In this document: in pieces, positions 1-11,745 of the stretch | How the letters are laid out: each line of letters starts with the position of its first letter | Numbering within the stretch: position 1 is the first letter of the stretch | NCBI RefSeq assembly: GCF_000723405.1 | Contig: NZ_CCAE010000041.1 | Coordinates: 1-38,162 of the forward strand | From: Hydrogenophaga intermedia | Lineage (GTDB): Bacteria; Pseudomonadota; Gammaproteobacteria; Burkholderiales; Burkholderiaceae_C | Length of the DNA: 38,162 nucleotides | Direction: 5' to 3' | Notes under the pieces: generated by a model | Databases searched by the model: none | What the model saw: the letters and a program-made list of their open reading frames with translations, nothing else | Told to the model about the DNA's origin: nothing | Position numbers and translations under genes: made by a program

Positions 1-176
1 AGCCGGCACGGTGCCGGCGCGGACCTGGCGGGCGATCGCGGTCATGTCGGCGGGGGGGGGCACTTTGGGGGGGGGGGGGCCCCCCGGGGCGGGGACGGGG
101 CGGATCCGGCGGAGGCGGCTTCAGTTCCGGCGGGGGCGGCACCTTCGGGGGCGGGGGCGCCTCCGGTGGCTGGTGA
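1..176 (+). CDS. TPM-domain (YgcG-type) protein, Gly/Ser-rich C-terminal tail, 5' partial and probably corrupted
   Basis: Only the 3' end lies in the window. Read backwards from the TGA at 174-176, the last ~25 codons give a Gly/Ser-rich tail of repeated GGGG blocks with interspersed F, S and T, ending in GASGGW. Such tails close many TPM-domain (TLP18.3/Psb32/MOLO-1) membrane proteins, and a second TPM gene follows only 8 bases later, as in the usual lemA-TPM-TPM arrangement. Before about position 100 the frame cannot be followed: runs of 9 and 13 G and 6 C break it, and the region resembles a degraded copy of 125-176. The family assignment rests on the tail and the neighbour, because the TPM domain itself is outside the window. 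Confidence 0.5.
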   Translation, partial: PARCRRGPGGRSRSCRRGGALWGGGGPPGRGRGGSGGGGFSSGGGGTFGGGGASGGW

Positions 177-184
177 GGCGCGCC

Positions 185-712
185 ATGAACCGTTGGTGGC
201 GATTGCTCAGACACCGCTGGATGGACCGCCACGACAGCGCACGCGCCGTGCCCGACGACATGGCCGAGCGGATCGCGCGGCGCATCGCCGCCAGCGAAGC
301 CCGCCACACCGGCGAGGTCCGACTGGTCGTGGAAGCCGCCCTGCCCAACAGCTACCTGCTGCGCGTCGGCGTGGAAGAACCCTTGCCCGTGGTGGTGCGT
401 GACCGCGCCCTCGCCTGGTTCGGCCGCCTGCGGCTGTGGGACACCGAGCACAACAACGGCGTGCTCATCTACCTGTTGCTCGCCGAGCACGCGATCGAAT
501 TCGTCGCCGATCGCGCGCTCGCTCGGCAAGTGCCGCCCGAGACCTGGCAAGCGATCGTCGACCGGCTGAGCGCGCAATTGCGCGCGAGCGGGTTCGAAGA
601 CGGACTGACGCAAGCGCTGGAAGAGGTGTCGGCGCTGCTTGTGCAGCATTTCCCCTCTGGCAAAGCCGCGCCTGGCGAGAACGAACTGCCCGACACGGTG
701 CTGCGCGTGTGA
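185..712 (+). CDS. TPM-domain protein, second of a pair
   Basis: A 175-residue protein starting MNRWWRLLRH. I chose the ATG at 185 because it follows the stop of the Gly-rich gene by 8 bases and has GGTGAGG (172-178) as a possible ribosome site. Reading further upstream would enter the other gene's tail in the wrong frame. It looks like the second, soluble-type TPM protein of a lemA/TPM/TPM set: a basic N-terminus, an amphipathic segment around residues 25-45, then the core including LWDTEHNNGVLIYLLL (about 83-98), where the TPM fold normally carries its conserved residues. No signal peptide or membrane span is evident. The family is linked to envelope or photosystem-II repair functions in other organisms, but its biochemical role here is unknown. 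Confidence 0.82.
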   Translation: MNRWWRLLRHRWMDRHDSARAVPDDMAERIARRIAASEARHTGEVRLVVEAALPNSYLLRVGVEEPLPVVVRDRALAWFGRLRLWDTEHNNGVLIYLLLAEHAIEFVADRALARQVPPETWQAIVDRLSAQLRASGFEDGLTQALEEVSALLVQHFPSGKAAPGENELPDTVLRV

Positions 713-737
713 GCGCCGCCGGCCCTGCCCCAGGCGC

Positions 738-1307
738 TCAGCCGCGCCGCTGCGTCGGGCCGGTGCGGTTGTTCATCACCACCTGCAGCTCCTGCTGCAA
801 GGCCTTGTTCATCTGCGCGAAGGTCTTGAGCTTGCGGGTGGTGTCTCGTAGCCGGTCGGCCAAGCGCTTGGAGATGGCCAGCAGCAGGCGCGAGCCCAGC
901 CGCGGATCGTCCTTGAGAAGGCGCATCAGCGCGGTGCGAGACAGCACGGCGGCGGCGATGTCGGTATTGGCGGTGCAGGTGGCCGAGCGCGGCGCGCCGT
1001 CGAGCACGCCCATTTCACCCAGCAGGTGCCCCGGTCCCATCACGTTGACGACCATGCTTTCGTGCAGCCCGGGCAGGTCGCTCTCGACCGCGATGTCGCC
1101 TTCGAGCACCAGCAGCATGTAGTCGTTGCCGCGCACCTCGCCCTCGTGAATGATCACGGTGCCGGCCTTGATGAGCTTGGGCCGCATGTAGCCCACCACC
1201 TTCATCGCGTCCACGATCGTGAGATCGGCCAGCGCCGTCGGCGTGACCAGCAGCCGGGCGGCGACTTCTTCGGGGGCGAGTTCCGGACTGTCGAATAGCG
1301 ATGACAT
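738..1307 (-). CDS. Stand-alone cyclic nucleotide-binding domain protein
   Basis: A 189-residue protein. The cNMP-binding beta-roll spans about residues 35-130. The phosphate-binding cassette is recognisable around residues 97-110 (GEMG, E98, then R107-S108-A109-T110), matching the CRP-type Glu/Arg/Ser pattern. No DNA-binding wing, GGDEF, EAL or kinase domain follows; residues ~140-178 are a charged helix likely to form a coiled coil. It is therefore probably a cNMP-responsive partner protein and not a transcription factor. I chose the start MSSLF at 1307; 23 upstream codons are open but do not look like protein. It lies downstream of the atp terminator on the same strand and need not belong to that operon. 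Ligand and partner are unknown. Confidence 0.82.
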   Translation of the reverse strand: MSSLFDSPELAPEEVAARLLVTPTALADLTIVDAMKVVGYMRPKLIKAGTVIIHEGEVRGNDYMLLVLEGDIAVESDLPGLHESMVVNVMGPGHLLGEMGVLDGAPRSATCTANTDIAAAVLSRTALMRLLKDDPRLGSRLLLAISKRLADRLRDTTRKLKTFAQMNKALQQELQVVMNNRTGPTQRRG

Positions 1308-1374
1308 GCAGCTAGGGGCGCTGGTTACGCGGCCATGATAGTGAGGCCCTCGCGCGCTGAACAGCCGGGCGGGC

Positions 1375-1400
1375 AAAAAAAGACCGGCGCGCGGCCGGTC
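1375..1400 (-). terminator. Rho-independent terminator of the atp operon
   Basis: On the minus strand GACCGG and CCGGTC arms (plus positions 1395-1400 and 1382-1387) enclose a 7-base GC-rich loop and are followed by seven T (1375-1381 read as A on the plus strand). It lies 22 bases beyond the atpC stop codon and is a classic intrinsic terminator. Confidence 0.88.
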
Positions 1401-1422
1401 CTTTGCGAGCGAAGGCTACCCT

Positions 1423-1839
1423 TCACTTCTTCTGGCGGTACTTGCGCAGTGCCGCGATCTGCGCGGCCATGACCGCAAGCTCGGACGTGGCCTTGGCCAA
1501 GTCGATGTCGGTCTTGGCGTTCTTCACCGCTTCTTCAGCCTGTTGGCGGGCCGAGGAGGCCTTGGCCTCGTCGAGGTCCTTGCCGCGGATGGCGGTGTCG
1601 GACAGCACGGTGATGGCGTTGGGCTGCACCTCGAGGATGCCGCCGGCCACGAAGACGAACTCCTCGCCGCCGTCGGCCTTCTCGATGCGCACGGCACCCG
1701 GCTTGATGCGGGTGATCAGGGGGATGTGGCCGGGCAGGATGCCGAGCTCACCCGCCTCGCCCGGCAGGGCGACGAATTTGGCCTCGCCCGAGAAGATGGA
1801 CTCCTCGGCGCTGACCACGTCGACGTGGATGGTGCTCAT
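1423..1839 (-). CDS. atpC: ATP synthase F1 epsilon subunit
   Basis: A 138-residue protein of normal epsilon length. The N-terminal beta-sandwich (about 1-85) includes the family motif [16 protein letters not shown] (residues ~26-41). The C-terminal helical hairpin (about 88-138) contains the alanine-rich and charged segments that can insert into F1 and inhibit hydrolysis. It joins gamma to the c-ring in the central stalk. It is the last gene of the atp operon, 28 bases after atpD and directly before the terminator. It starts [13 protein letters not shown] with no better alternative. Confidence 0.97.
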   Translation of the reverse strand: MSTIHVDVVSAEESIFSGEAKFVALPGEAGELGILPGHIPLITRIKPGAVRIEKADGGEEFVFVAGGILEVQPNAITVLSDTAIRGKDLDEAKASSARQQAEEAVKNAKTDIDLAKATSELAVMAAQIAALRKYRQKK

Positions 1840-1867
1840 GTCGTGTCCTCAGTCAGCCTGGGGCGGA

Positions 1868-4191
<2,324 letters not shown>

Positions 4192-4218
4192 CGCTGCTCC
4201 TGGTTGGCCCTGGGGCGA

Positions 4219-5775
4219 TCAGTACGTACCGGTCTTCTTGAACTCGGCAATGGCGGCCGCGAGCTGGGCTTCGGCGTCCTTGTCCATGGCCTTGTCGTTC
4301 TGCAGCTTGGTCAGCAGCGCGGCGTGCTTGTCCTTCAGGTGGGCGTGCATGCCGGCCTCGAACGCCAGCACCTTCTTCACGTCCACATCGTCGAGGTAGC
4401 CCTTGTTCACCGCGAACAGCGTGGCCGCCATCAGACTGATGGACTGCGGGCTGTACTGGGCCTGCTTGAGCAACTCCGTCACGCGGGCGCCGCGGTCGAG
4501 CTGCTTGCGGGTGGCTTCGTCGAGGTCGGAAGCGAACTGCGCGAAGGCCGCGAGTTCACGGTACTGCGCGAGGTCGGTACGGATACCGCCCGACAGGCTC
4601 TTGATCAGCTTGGTCTGTGCGGCGCCACCGACGCGCGACACCGAGATACCCGCGTTGATGGCGGGACGGATGCCGGCGTTGAAGAGGCTGGTTTCCAGGA
4701 AGATCTGGCCGTCGGTGATCGAGATCACGTTGGTCGGCACGAAGGCGGACACGTCGCCGGCCTGCGTTTCGATGATGGGCAACGCGGTCAGCGAACCGGT
4801 CTTGCCCTTGACTTCACCTTTGGTGAAGGCTTCGACGTAATCGGCGTTCACGCGAGCGGCGCGCTCGAGCAGACGGCTGTGGAGATAGAACACATCGCCG
4901 GGGTAGGCTTCGCGACCCGGGGGACGGCGCAGCAGCAGCGACACCTGGCGGTAGGCCACGGCCTGCTTGGACAGGTCGTCGTACACGATGAGCGCGTCCT
5001 GGCCACGATCGCGGAAGTACTCGCCCATGGTGCAGCCCGAGTAGGCCGACAGGTACTGCATGGCGGCCGACTCAGAGGCCGAGGCGGCGACAACGATGGT
5101 GTAGTCCATCGCGCCAGCCTGCTCCAGGGCACGCACCACGTTCTTGATCGACGACGCCTTCTGGCCGATGGCGACGTAGATGCAGGTCATGTTCTGACCC
5201 TTCTGGTTGATGATCGCGTCGATCGCCACCGCGGTCTTGCCGGTCTGGCGGTCGCCAATGATCAGCTCGCGCTGGCCGCGGCCGACGGGCACCATCGAGT
5301 CGATGGACTTCAGGCCGGTCTGCACCGGCTGGTCCACGGACTGGCGGGCGATCACGCCCGGGGCGACCTTCTCGATCACGTCGGTCAGCTTGGCGTTGAC
5401 CGGGCCTTTGCCGTCGATGGGTTGACCAAGCGCGTTGACCACGCGGCCGATCAGTTCGGGACCCACGGGCACTTCCAGAATGCGGCCCGTGCACTTGACG
5501 GTGTCGCCTTCGGAGATGTGCTCGTACTCGCCCAGCACCACGGAACCCACAGAGTCGCGCTCGAGGTTGAGCGCCAGGCCGAAGGAGGGCACGCCGTCCT
5601 TGTTGGCCGGGAATTCCAGCATTTCGCCCTGCATCACGTCGGACAGGCCGTGCACACGCACGATGCCGTCGGTGACGGACACCACGGTACCCTGGTTGCG
5701 AACGTCGTTCGATGCGGCCAAGCCCTCGATGCGGGACTTGATCAATTCGGAGATTTCGGCGGGATTGAGTTGCAT
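4219..5775 (-). CDS. atpA: ATP synthase F1 alpha subunit
   Basis: The non-catalytic nucleotide-binding subunit, 518 residues. Walker A GDRQTGKT lies at residues 174-181. The segment [46 protein letters not shown] region is complete, as are the VSRVGGAAQ and [10 protein letters not shown] blocks (the first contains the conserved VSRVG). It alternates with beta to form the F1 hexamer and holds regulatory nucleotide. It starts [13 protein letters not shown], as in relatives, after an AAGGAAAGAGTC-type ribosome site. It is 62 bases after atpH and 27 before atpG. Confidence 0.99.
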   Translation of the reverse strand: MQLNPAEISELIKSRIEGLAASNDVRNQGTVVSVTDGIVRVHGLSDVMQGEMLEFPANKDGVPSFGLALNLERDSVGSVVLGEYEHISEGDTVKCTGRILEVPVGPELIGRVVNALGQPIDGKGPVNAKLTDVIEKVAPGVIARQSVDQPVQTGLKSIDSMVPVGRGQRELIIGDRQTGKTAVAIDAIINQKGQNMTCIYVAIGQKASSIKNVVRALEQAGAMDYTIVVAASASESAAMQYLSAYSGCTMGEYFRDRGQDALIVYDDLSKQAVAYRQVSLLLRRPPGREAYPGDVFYLHSRLLERAARVNADYVEAFTKGEVKGKTGSLTALPIIETQAGDVSAFVPTNVISITDGQIFLETSLFNAGIRPAINAGISVSRVGGAAQTKLIKSLSGGIRTDLAQYRELAAFAQFASDLDEATRKQLDRGARVTELLKQAQYSPQSISLMAATLFAVNKGYLDDVDVKKVLAFEAGMHAHLKDKHAALLTKLQNDKAMDKDAEAQLAAAIAEFKKTGTY

Positions 5776-5837
5776 GACTCTTTCCTTCTTTCGTTAATGG
5801 GTATGCGGCGCGGGCGGGTCACGGCCTTGAAGCCTTG

Positions 5838-6368
5838 TCAGGCCGTGAGGGCCACTTTCATCTGTTCGAGGCGAGCCTTGACCGAGGTGTCGAGCACTTC
5901 GTCGCCGACCACCACGCGGATGCCCCCGATGAGTTCGGGCTGCAGTTGCACCTGCAGATTGAGCTTGCGGGCAAAGCGCTTCTCCAGCACCGCCGACAGA
6001 TCGGCAAGGGCCGAAGGCTCGATGGCAAATGCGCTGTAGACGGTGGCGTCGGACGAGCCCTGCTGGGCGTTCTTCAGCGCGCGGAACTGAGCAGCGATCT
6101 CGGGCAAAGCCGCCAATCGGCCATTGTCGATGACCGTGCGCAGGAAATTCTGGCCGGCGGTCGGCAGCGGATTCTTGAGCACGCCGGCGATCAGGTCGAA
6201 CACCTGCTGTGGCGTGACCTTGGGGCTGTCGGCGTACTGCAGCAGCTGCGCATCGGCAGCCACCGCGGCCAGCCCATCAAGCCAGGCGGCTGTGCTGGCG
6301 GCGTCCTGGCCGCACGCCTTGAACAGCGCTTCCGCATAGGGACGGGCAATGGTGGCGATTTCGGCCAT
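5838..6368 (-). CDS. atpH: ATP synthase F1 delta subunit
   Basis: A 176-residue peripheral-stalk subunit (OSCP family). The N-terminal helical domain begins [16 protein letters not shown], the typical opening; the C-terminal part contains the family motif [22 protein letters not shown] (within about residues 146-168). It attaches the b-dimer to the top of the F1 head. It lies in the usual place between atpF (23-base gap) and atpA. The 62-base spacer to atpA shows no clear structure. Confidence 0.96.
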   Translation of the reverse strand: MAEIATIARPYAEALFKACGQDAASTAAWLDGLAAVAADAQLLQYADSPKVTPQQVFDLIAGVLKNPLPTAGQNFLRTVIDNGRLAALPEIAAQFRALKNAQQGSSDATVYSAFAIEPSALADLSAVLEKRFARKLNLQVQLQPELIGGIRVVVGDEVLDTSVKARLEQMKVALTA

Positions 6369-6391
6369 GGTCGTCGTTCCTGTGCGCTCGA

Positions 6392-6862
6392 TCAGAGCTC
6401 GGTCTTGAGGCGGTTGAGCAGGTCGGCGTGAACGCCGGCGTTGACTTCCTTGCGCAGGATCTGCTCGGCCCCCTTGACGGCCAGCGCGGCTACCTGCTCG
6501 CGCAGGGCTTCGCGGGCCTTGACCACCTGCTGATCGGCTTCCTGGCGGGCCGCGGCGACGATCTTGGCTGCCTCGTCGTTGGCGCGGGCCTTGGCTTCTT
6601 CGATCAGGGCCTGGGCCCGGCGCTCGGCATCGGCCAGGCGCGTGGCCGATTCGTTGCGCGACTGGCTCAGCTCGGCCTCGACACGCTTGTTCGCGACGGC
6701 GAGTTCGGTCTTGGCCTTTTCGGCGGCGGCCAGGCCTTCGGAAATCTTCAGCGCGCGCTCATCGAGTGCCTTTGCGATCGGTGGCCAGATGAACTTCATC
6801 GTGAACCAGATCAGGATCGCGAAGACGATGGCCTGCGCAAAGAGGGTTGCATTGATGTTCAT
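6392..6862 (-). CDS. atpF: ATP synthase Fo b subunit
   Basis: 156 residues, normal for subunit b. A single N-terminal membrane helix (about residues 5-24, [19 protein letters not shown]) leads into a long charged, alanine-rich helix to the C-terminus, the right-handed coiled coil of the stator stalk. The conserved WPP...LDER motif lies at residues ~26-36. It starts directly at the membrane anchor, with AGAAAGGCG upstream. The 125-base gap separating it from atpE is unusually long for this operon; it holds GC-rich weak hairpins but no recognised element. Confidence 0.96.
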   Translation of the reverse strand: MNINATLFAQAIVFAILIWFTMKFIWPPIAKALDERALKISEGLAAAEKAKTELAVANKRVEAELSQSRNESATRLADAERRAQALIEEAKARANDEAAKIVAAARQEADQQVVKAREALREQVAALAVKGAEQILRKEVNAGVHADLLNRLKTEL

Positions 6863-6987
6863 CGCAACGCCTTTCTGTGTGGACTAAGGGAAAAACACAC
6901 CGGCAACCCGGCGGACGGCCTGACGCGGCGGCGGAACTCATGCCCGCTCACCGCCATGGCCGCACCCGCACGGGGCCGACCAACCGA

Positions 6988-8177
<1,190 letters not shown>

Positions 8178-8202
8178 TTTGTGTGCACCAAAACGCGGAG
8201 CG

Positions 8203-8709
8203 TCAACCGTTTGCGACCGGCCTGCGGGCCTGGAGCAGCGCCCCGAACCAGTAGACCTTGAGAACCAACACCAGCCCGATCAGCAGCCCGATCCAGTTCG
8301 GCTCGGGCAGGACCCAGACCGCCGCGGCCAACAGGGCCACCGACAGCAGGACTTTCACGCCCTCCCAGAACAGGAAACCGACCAGCGCGGCTTGCGCAAA
8401 GCCCGACGCGAGTCGGGACAAGGCGCTGGAGGTCAATCCGTAGGCCATGAGGGCCGAGGGAATTGCCACCGTTGCCGCGCCGTACAGGACCGACACCGCG
8501 ACGGCAGCCGATTGCGTGAGCAAGGCGGCAACCGCAGCGGCGAGCAGCCCCACCAGCCACTGCACCCCCACCAAACGCCAGAGCGAAAACCCCGGCTGGT
8601 TGGCGCGCCATTGCCGCGCTTCCTCGCGCGTCAACGGCTTGAATTCGGGTTCTTGCGCCCCATCTTGGTTGTCTTCGGTCAAGGGCGTCGTCGGCTTGGC
8701 GGGATGCAT
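8203..8709 (-). CDS. atpI: AtpI-type ATP synthase accessory membrane protein
   Basis: 168 residues: a hydrophilic N-terminus (about 1-48) rich in Pro, Thr and Glu, then four predicted membrane helices in the remaining ~115 residues, the last two in the VLLSVALLAAAVWVL and IGLLIGLVLVLKVYW stretches. AtpI proteins help assemble the c-ring and may influence Mg2+ uptake in some bacteria. I chose the start MHPAKPTT at 8709; the longer frame upstream runs through the opposite-strand aminotransferase gene and is not real. It is the first gene of the atp operon, directly behind the promoter at 8768-8798. Confidence 0.88.
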   Translation of the reverse strand: MHPAKPTTPLTEDNQDGAQEPEFKPLTREEARQWRANQPGFSLWRLVGVQWLVGLLAAAVAALLTQSAAVAVSVLYGAATVAIPSALMAYGLTSSALSRLASGFAQAALVGFLFWEGVKVLLSVALLAAAVWVLPEPNWIGLLIGLVLVLKVYWFGALLQARRPVANG

Positions 8710-8767
8710 GGGTCGACAACGCAGTTGACGGAGAAATGACGGACCAGTCAGGTTCGCAAAGCCATTG

Positions 8768-8798
8768 ATTATACGTAGAAACCCGATGGGCCAGTCAA
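8768..8798 (-). promoter_or_regulatory. Sigma70-like promoter of the atp operon
   Basis: On the minus strand a perfect TATAAT (plus 8768-8773) is preceded by TTGACT (plus 8793-8798, 5 of 6 to consensus). The spacer is 19 bases, longer than the ideal 17, so the assignment of the -35 box is less certain than that of the -10 box. It lies 59 bases upstream of the atpI start in an otherwise GC-rich region. Confidence 0.7.
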
Positions 8799-8850
8799 GG
8801 CTCGGGGACGGTCGCGCGCGAGCGAAAACACCCGGCCGGATAATCCCGTC

Positions 8851-9726
8851 ATGAACCCTCCCCTGCCCGATTCGCTGTGCTTTCTCAATGGCGAGTACAG
8901 CCCCCTGCGCGACGCGCGCATCAGTGTGCTCGACCGCGGCTTCATCTTCGGTGACGGCGTCTATGAGGTGTTGCCGGCCTACGGTGGGCGGATCTTTCGC
9001 TTCACCGAACACATGGACCGACTGGACCGCTCGCTGCGCGAGCTGCGCATCGCCAACCCGCACGCGCGCGAGCAGTGGTTGGCCATCGCGCGCCGGCTGA
9101 TCGCGGACCGCCAGGCAGCGGGCGTGACGAACCAGCTCATCTACCTGCAGGTGACGCGCGGCGTGGCGCCGCGCGATCACGTGATGATCCCGGACCTGAC
9201 ACCCACCGTGTTCGTGATGGCCGGCGAGATGAAGCTGCCCACGACCGAGCAGCGCACGCGAGGCGTGGCCTGCGTGACGGCCGACGACTTCCGCTGGCAG
9301 AAGGCGCACATCAAGAGCACCAGCCTGCTGGGTGCGGTATTCGCACGCCAGATCAGCGCCGACGCCGGCGCGCTGGAGACCGTGATGTTTCGCGACGGCT
9401 TCCTGAGCGAGGCCGCCGCCAGTAACGTCTGGGTGGTGAAGAATGGCACCGTGATGGGGCCACCCAAGGATCACCTGGTGCTGGAAGGCATCCGCTACGG
9501 CCTGATCGAATCGATCTGCCGCGACAACGGCATCCCCTTCGAGTTGCGCCGCATCTCGCGCGACGAGGTGCTCGCCGCCGACGAGTTGCTGCTGTCTTCG
9601 GCCACCAAGGAGGTGCTGCCCATCACCACACTCGACGGCCGCCCCGTCGGCAATGGCCAGCCCGGCCCGGTGGGCGCGCGCCTGCTGGCCGCCTACCAGC
9701 GCGCGGTGGCCGAACAATCCACCTGA
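8851..9726 (+). CDS. dat: D-amino acid aminotransferase (class IV PLP enzyme)
   Basis: A 291-residue fold-type IV aminotransferase that would interconvert D-amino acids and 2-oxo acids, giving D-Ala or D-Glu for the cell wall or for degradation. Visible: the early DRGFIFGDGVYEVLPAYGG block (residues ~28-46), the PLP lysine K155 in AHIKSTSLL, the EAAASNVWVVKNG block (about 192-204), and the cofactor-phosphate region with SSATKEVLPIT near residue 250. The DRGF-GDGVYEV form favours D-alanine aminotransferase over branched-chain IlvE, but specificity is not proved by sequence. The DUF493, lipB and lipA genes follow closely. There is no Shine-Dalgarno; GATAAT lies 6 bases before the ATG. Confidence 0.9.
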   Translation: MNPPLPDSLCFLNGEYSPLRDARISVLDRGFIFGDGVYEVLPAYGGRIFRFTEHMDRLDRSLRELRIANPHAREQWLAIARRLIADRQAAGVTNQLIYLQVTRGVAPRDHVMIPDLTPTVFVMAGEMKLPTTEQRTRGVACVTADDFRWQKAHIKSTSLLGAVFARQISADAGALETVMFRDGFLSEAAASNVWVVKNGTVMGPPKDHLVLEGIRYGLIESICRDNGIPFELRRISRDEVLAADELLLSSATKEVLPITTLDGRPVGNGQPGPVGARLLAAYQRAVAEQST

Positions 9727-9734
9727 GGCCCGCC

Positions 9735-10019
9735 ATGTCACTGCCATCCGACATCCCGCCCGAGCAGTCGCTCATCACCTACCCCACCCATTTCCCGATC
9801 AAGGTAATGGGCGAGAACGTCGAAGGCTTCGCCGAGGCCATCGTCGAGATCGTGCGCAACTTCGACCCCTCCTTCGACGTCGCCACGCTGGAGCGCCGCC
9901 CGAGCAAGGCCGGCAACTACATGGGCCTGACCGTCGCCGTGTTTGTCACCAGCCGCGACCAGCTCGACGAGGTGTACCGCACCCTGACCACGCACCCGAT
10001 GGTCAAGGTCGTGCTCTGA
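9735..10019 (+). CDS. ybeD: DUF493 (YbeD-like) protein
   Basis: A 94-residue small alpha/beta protein of the DUF493/YbeD family. Motifs: [14 protein letters not shown] near residues 16-29, the [17 protein letters not shown] strand-turn (about 53-69), and a terminal THPMVKVVL. The fold resembles ACT-type regulatory domains, but function is unproved. It lies 8 bases after the aminotransferase gene and 4 bases before lipB; the ybeD-lipB pairing is widespread in proteobacteria and suggests a connection with lipoylation. Confidence 0.93.
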   Translation: MSLPSDIPPEQSLITYPTHFPIKVMGENVEGFAEAIVEIVRNFDPSFDVATLERRPSKAGNYMGLTVAVFVTSRDQLDEVYRTLTTHPMVKVVL

Positions 10020-10023
10020 CGCC

Positions 10024-10740
10024 ATGGACGTTCGCGCGTTGGGCAGAGTCCCGTACCGCCCCACCTACGAGGCCATGCAGGCCTTCACGGCGGCGCGCAC
10101 GGCCGACACGCCCGACGAGCTCTGGATCTGCGAGCACCCGCCTGTGTTCACGCAAGGCCTGGCGGGCCATGAGGACCACCTGCTAGCGCCCGGCGACATC
10201 GAGGTGGTGCCCACCAACCGCGGCGGCCAGGTCACGTACCACGGGCCTGGCCAGGTGGTGGCCTACCCGCTGATCGACCTGCAGCGCGCGGGCTACTTCG
10301 TCAAGGAATACGTCTACCGCATCGAGGAAGCCGTGATCCGCACGCTGGACCATTTCGGCGTGACGGGCCACCGCGTGGCCGGGGCGCCCGGCATCTACGT
10401 GCGCCTGGACGACCCGCGCGGCCACACGCGCCTGCCACAGGCCCCCACGCGGCGCGAACCCGGCAGCCCGCCGCCCGCGCCGGACTTCACCGGTCTGGGC
10501 AAGATCGCCGCGCTGGGCATCAAGGTGAGCCGCCACTGCACTTACCACGGCGTGGCACTGAACGTGGCCATGGACCTGCAACCCTTTCGCCGTATCAACC
10601 CGTGCGGCTACGCCGGGCTCGACACGGTGGACCTTTCTACAATCGGCGTCCCCGTCACCTGGGACGACGCGGCCCCGGTCCTGAGCCAGAAGCTCAGCGC
10701 ACTGCTCGCCCCTGAGCCCGTCACCGCCCCACCGCCATGA
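10024..10740 (+). CDS. lipB: Octanoyl-[acyl-carrier-protein]:protein octanoyltransferase LipB
   Basis: 238 residues. It moves the octanoyl group from ACP to the lipoyl domains of dehydrogenase complexes, the first step of lipoate synthesis. Key elements: [12 protein letters not shown] (66-77), the catalytic lysine K160 in GLGKIAALG, and the catalytic cysteine C194 in INPCGYAG. A proline/arginine-rich insertion at about residues 129-156 between the APGIYV strand and the Lys loop makes it longer than the 213-residue E. coli enzyme. Its stop overlaps the lipA start (ATGA at 10737-10740), so the two are probably translationally coupled. Confidence 0.97.
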   Translation: MDVRALGRVPYRPTYEAMQAFTAARTADTPDELWICEHPPVFTQGLAGHEDHLLAPGDIEVVPTNRGGQVTYHGPGQVVAYPLIDLQRAGYFVKEYVYRIEEAVIRTLDHFGVTGHRVAGAPGIYVRLDDPRGHTRLPQAPTRREPGSPPPAPDFTGLGKIAALGIKVSRHCTYHGVALNVAMDLQPFRRINPCGYAGLDTVDLSTIGVPVTWDDAAPVLSQKLSALLAPEPVTAPPP

Positions 10741-11717
10741 GCACCACCTACGACCCCACCGTCAAGCAGAAGAGCCAGGCCAAGACCGCGCGCATCCCCA
10801 TCAAGATCGTGCCGGCCGAGACGCTCAGGAAGCCGGAGTGGATCCGCGTGAAGGCGGGCAGCCCCAGCACCCGCTTCTACGAGATCAAGGACATCCTGCG
10901 CAGCAACAAGCTGGTGACGGTGTGCGAGGAAGCGAGTTGTCCCAACATCGGTGAGTGCTTCGGCAAGGGCACGGCCACCTTCATGATCATGGGCGACAAG
11001 TGCACGCGCCGCTGCCCGTTCTGCGACGTGGGCCACGGCCGCCCCGATCCGCTGGACGCGGACGAGCCGGTGAACCTGGCCAAGACCATCGCCCAGCTCA
11101 AGCTCAAGTACGTGGTGATCACCAGCGTGGACCGCGACGACTTGCGCGATGGCGGCGCGGGCCACTTCGTGGAGTGCATTCGCCAGATCCGCGAGCGCTC
11201 GCCCGAAACCACCATCGAGGTGCTGGTGCCCGACTTCCGCGGTCGCGACGACCGTGCGCTGGAGATCCTGAAGGCCGCGCCGCCGGACGTGATGAACCAC
11301 AACCTGGAAACGGCGCCGCGCCTGTACAAGGAAGCGCGCCCGGGCTCCGACTACGCGTTCAGCCTGAACCTGCTCAAGAAGTTCAAGGCCCTGTTCCCCC
11401 ACGTGCCCACCAAGAGCGGGATCATGGTCGGCCTGGGCGAGACCGATGAAGAGATCCTGCAGGTGATGCAGGACATGCGCGACCACCATATCGACATGCT
11501 CACCATCGGCCAGTACCTCTCGCCCAGCGCCCACCACCTGCCGGTGCGCCGCTACGTGCACCCGGACACCTTCAAGATGTTCGAGGCCAAGGCCTACGAG
11601 ATGGGTTTCACGCACGCCGCCGTGGGCGCCATGGTGCGCAGCAGCTACCACGCCGACCAGCAGGCCCATGGCGTGCTGGTGGCGATGGCTGAGCCGACAC
11701 AGGCCGGCCAGGGCTAA
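10737..11717 (+). CDS. lipA: Lipoyl synthase LipA (radical SAM)
   Basis: 326 residues. It inserts two sulfur atoms into protein-bound octanoyl groups. Both iron-sulfur sites are present: the auxiliary cluster cysteines C63, C68 and C74 ([12 protein letters not shown]) and the radical-SAM CxxxCxxC C89, C93 and C96 (CTRRCPFC). The C-terminal RSSYHADQQ supplies the conserved Arg-Ser-Ser. It begins within the last codons of lipB (4-base overlap). The 28 bases to the convergent amidase gene contain no convincing terminator. Confidence 0.98.
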   Translation: MSTTYDPTVKQKSQAKTARIPIKIVPAETLRKPEWIRVKAGSPSTRFYEIKDILRSNKLVTVCEEASCPNIGECFGKGTATFMIMGDKCTRRCPFCDVGHGRPDPLDADEPVNLAKTIAQLKLKYVVITSVDRDDLRDGGAGHFVECIRQIRERSPETTIEVLVPDFRGRDDRALEILKAAPPDVMNHNLETAPRLYKEARPGSDYAFSLNLLKKFKALFPHVPTKSGIMVGLGETDEEILQVMQDMRDHHIDMLTIGQYLSPSAHHLPVRRYVHPDTFKMFEAKAYEMGFTHAAVGAMVRSSYHADQQAHGVLVAMAEPTQAGQG

Positions 11718-11745
11718 GGGCCCGGCCCGTTCCGCTGCCGCCCGC

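Noticed and set aside
11..184. N-terminal extension of the second TPM protein back to position 11
   Set aside because: This part is the Gly-rich tail of the preceding gene read in a wrong frame through suspect G runs.
6863..6987. Small gene or regulatory RNA in the 125-base atpE-atpF gap
   Set aside because: No conserved frame, and only weak GC-rich pairings that random DNA of this composition would show.
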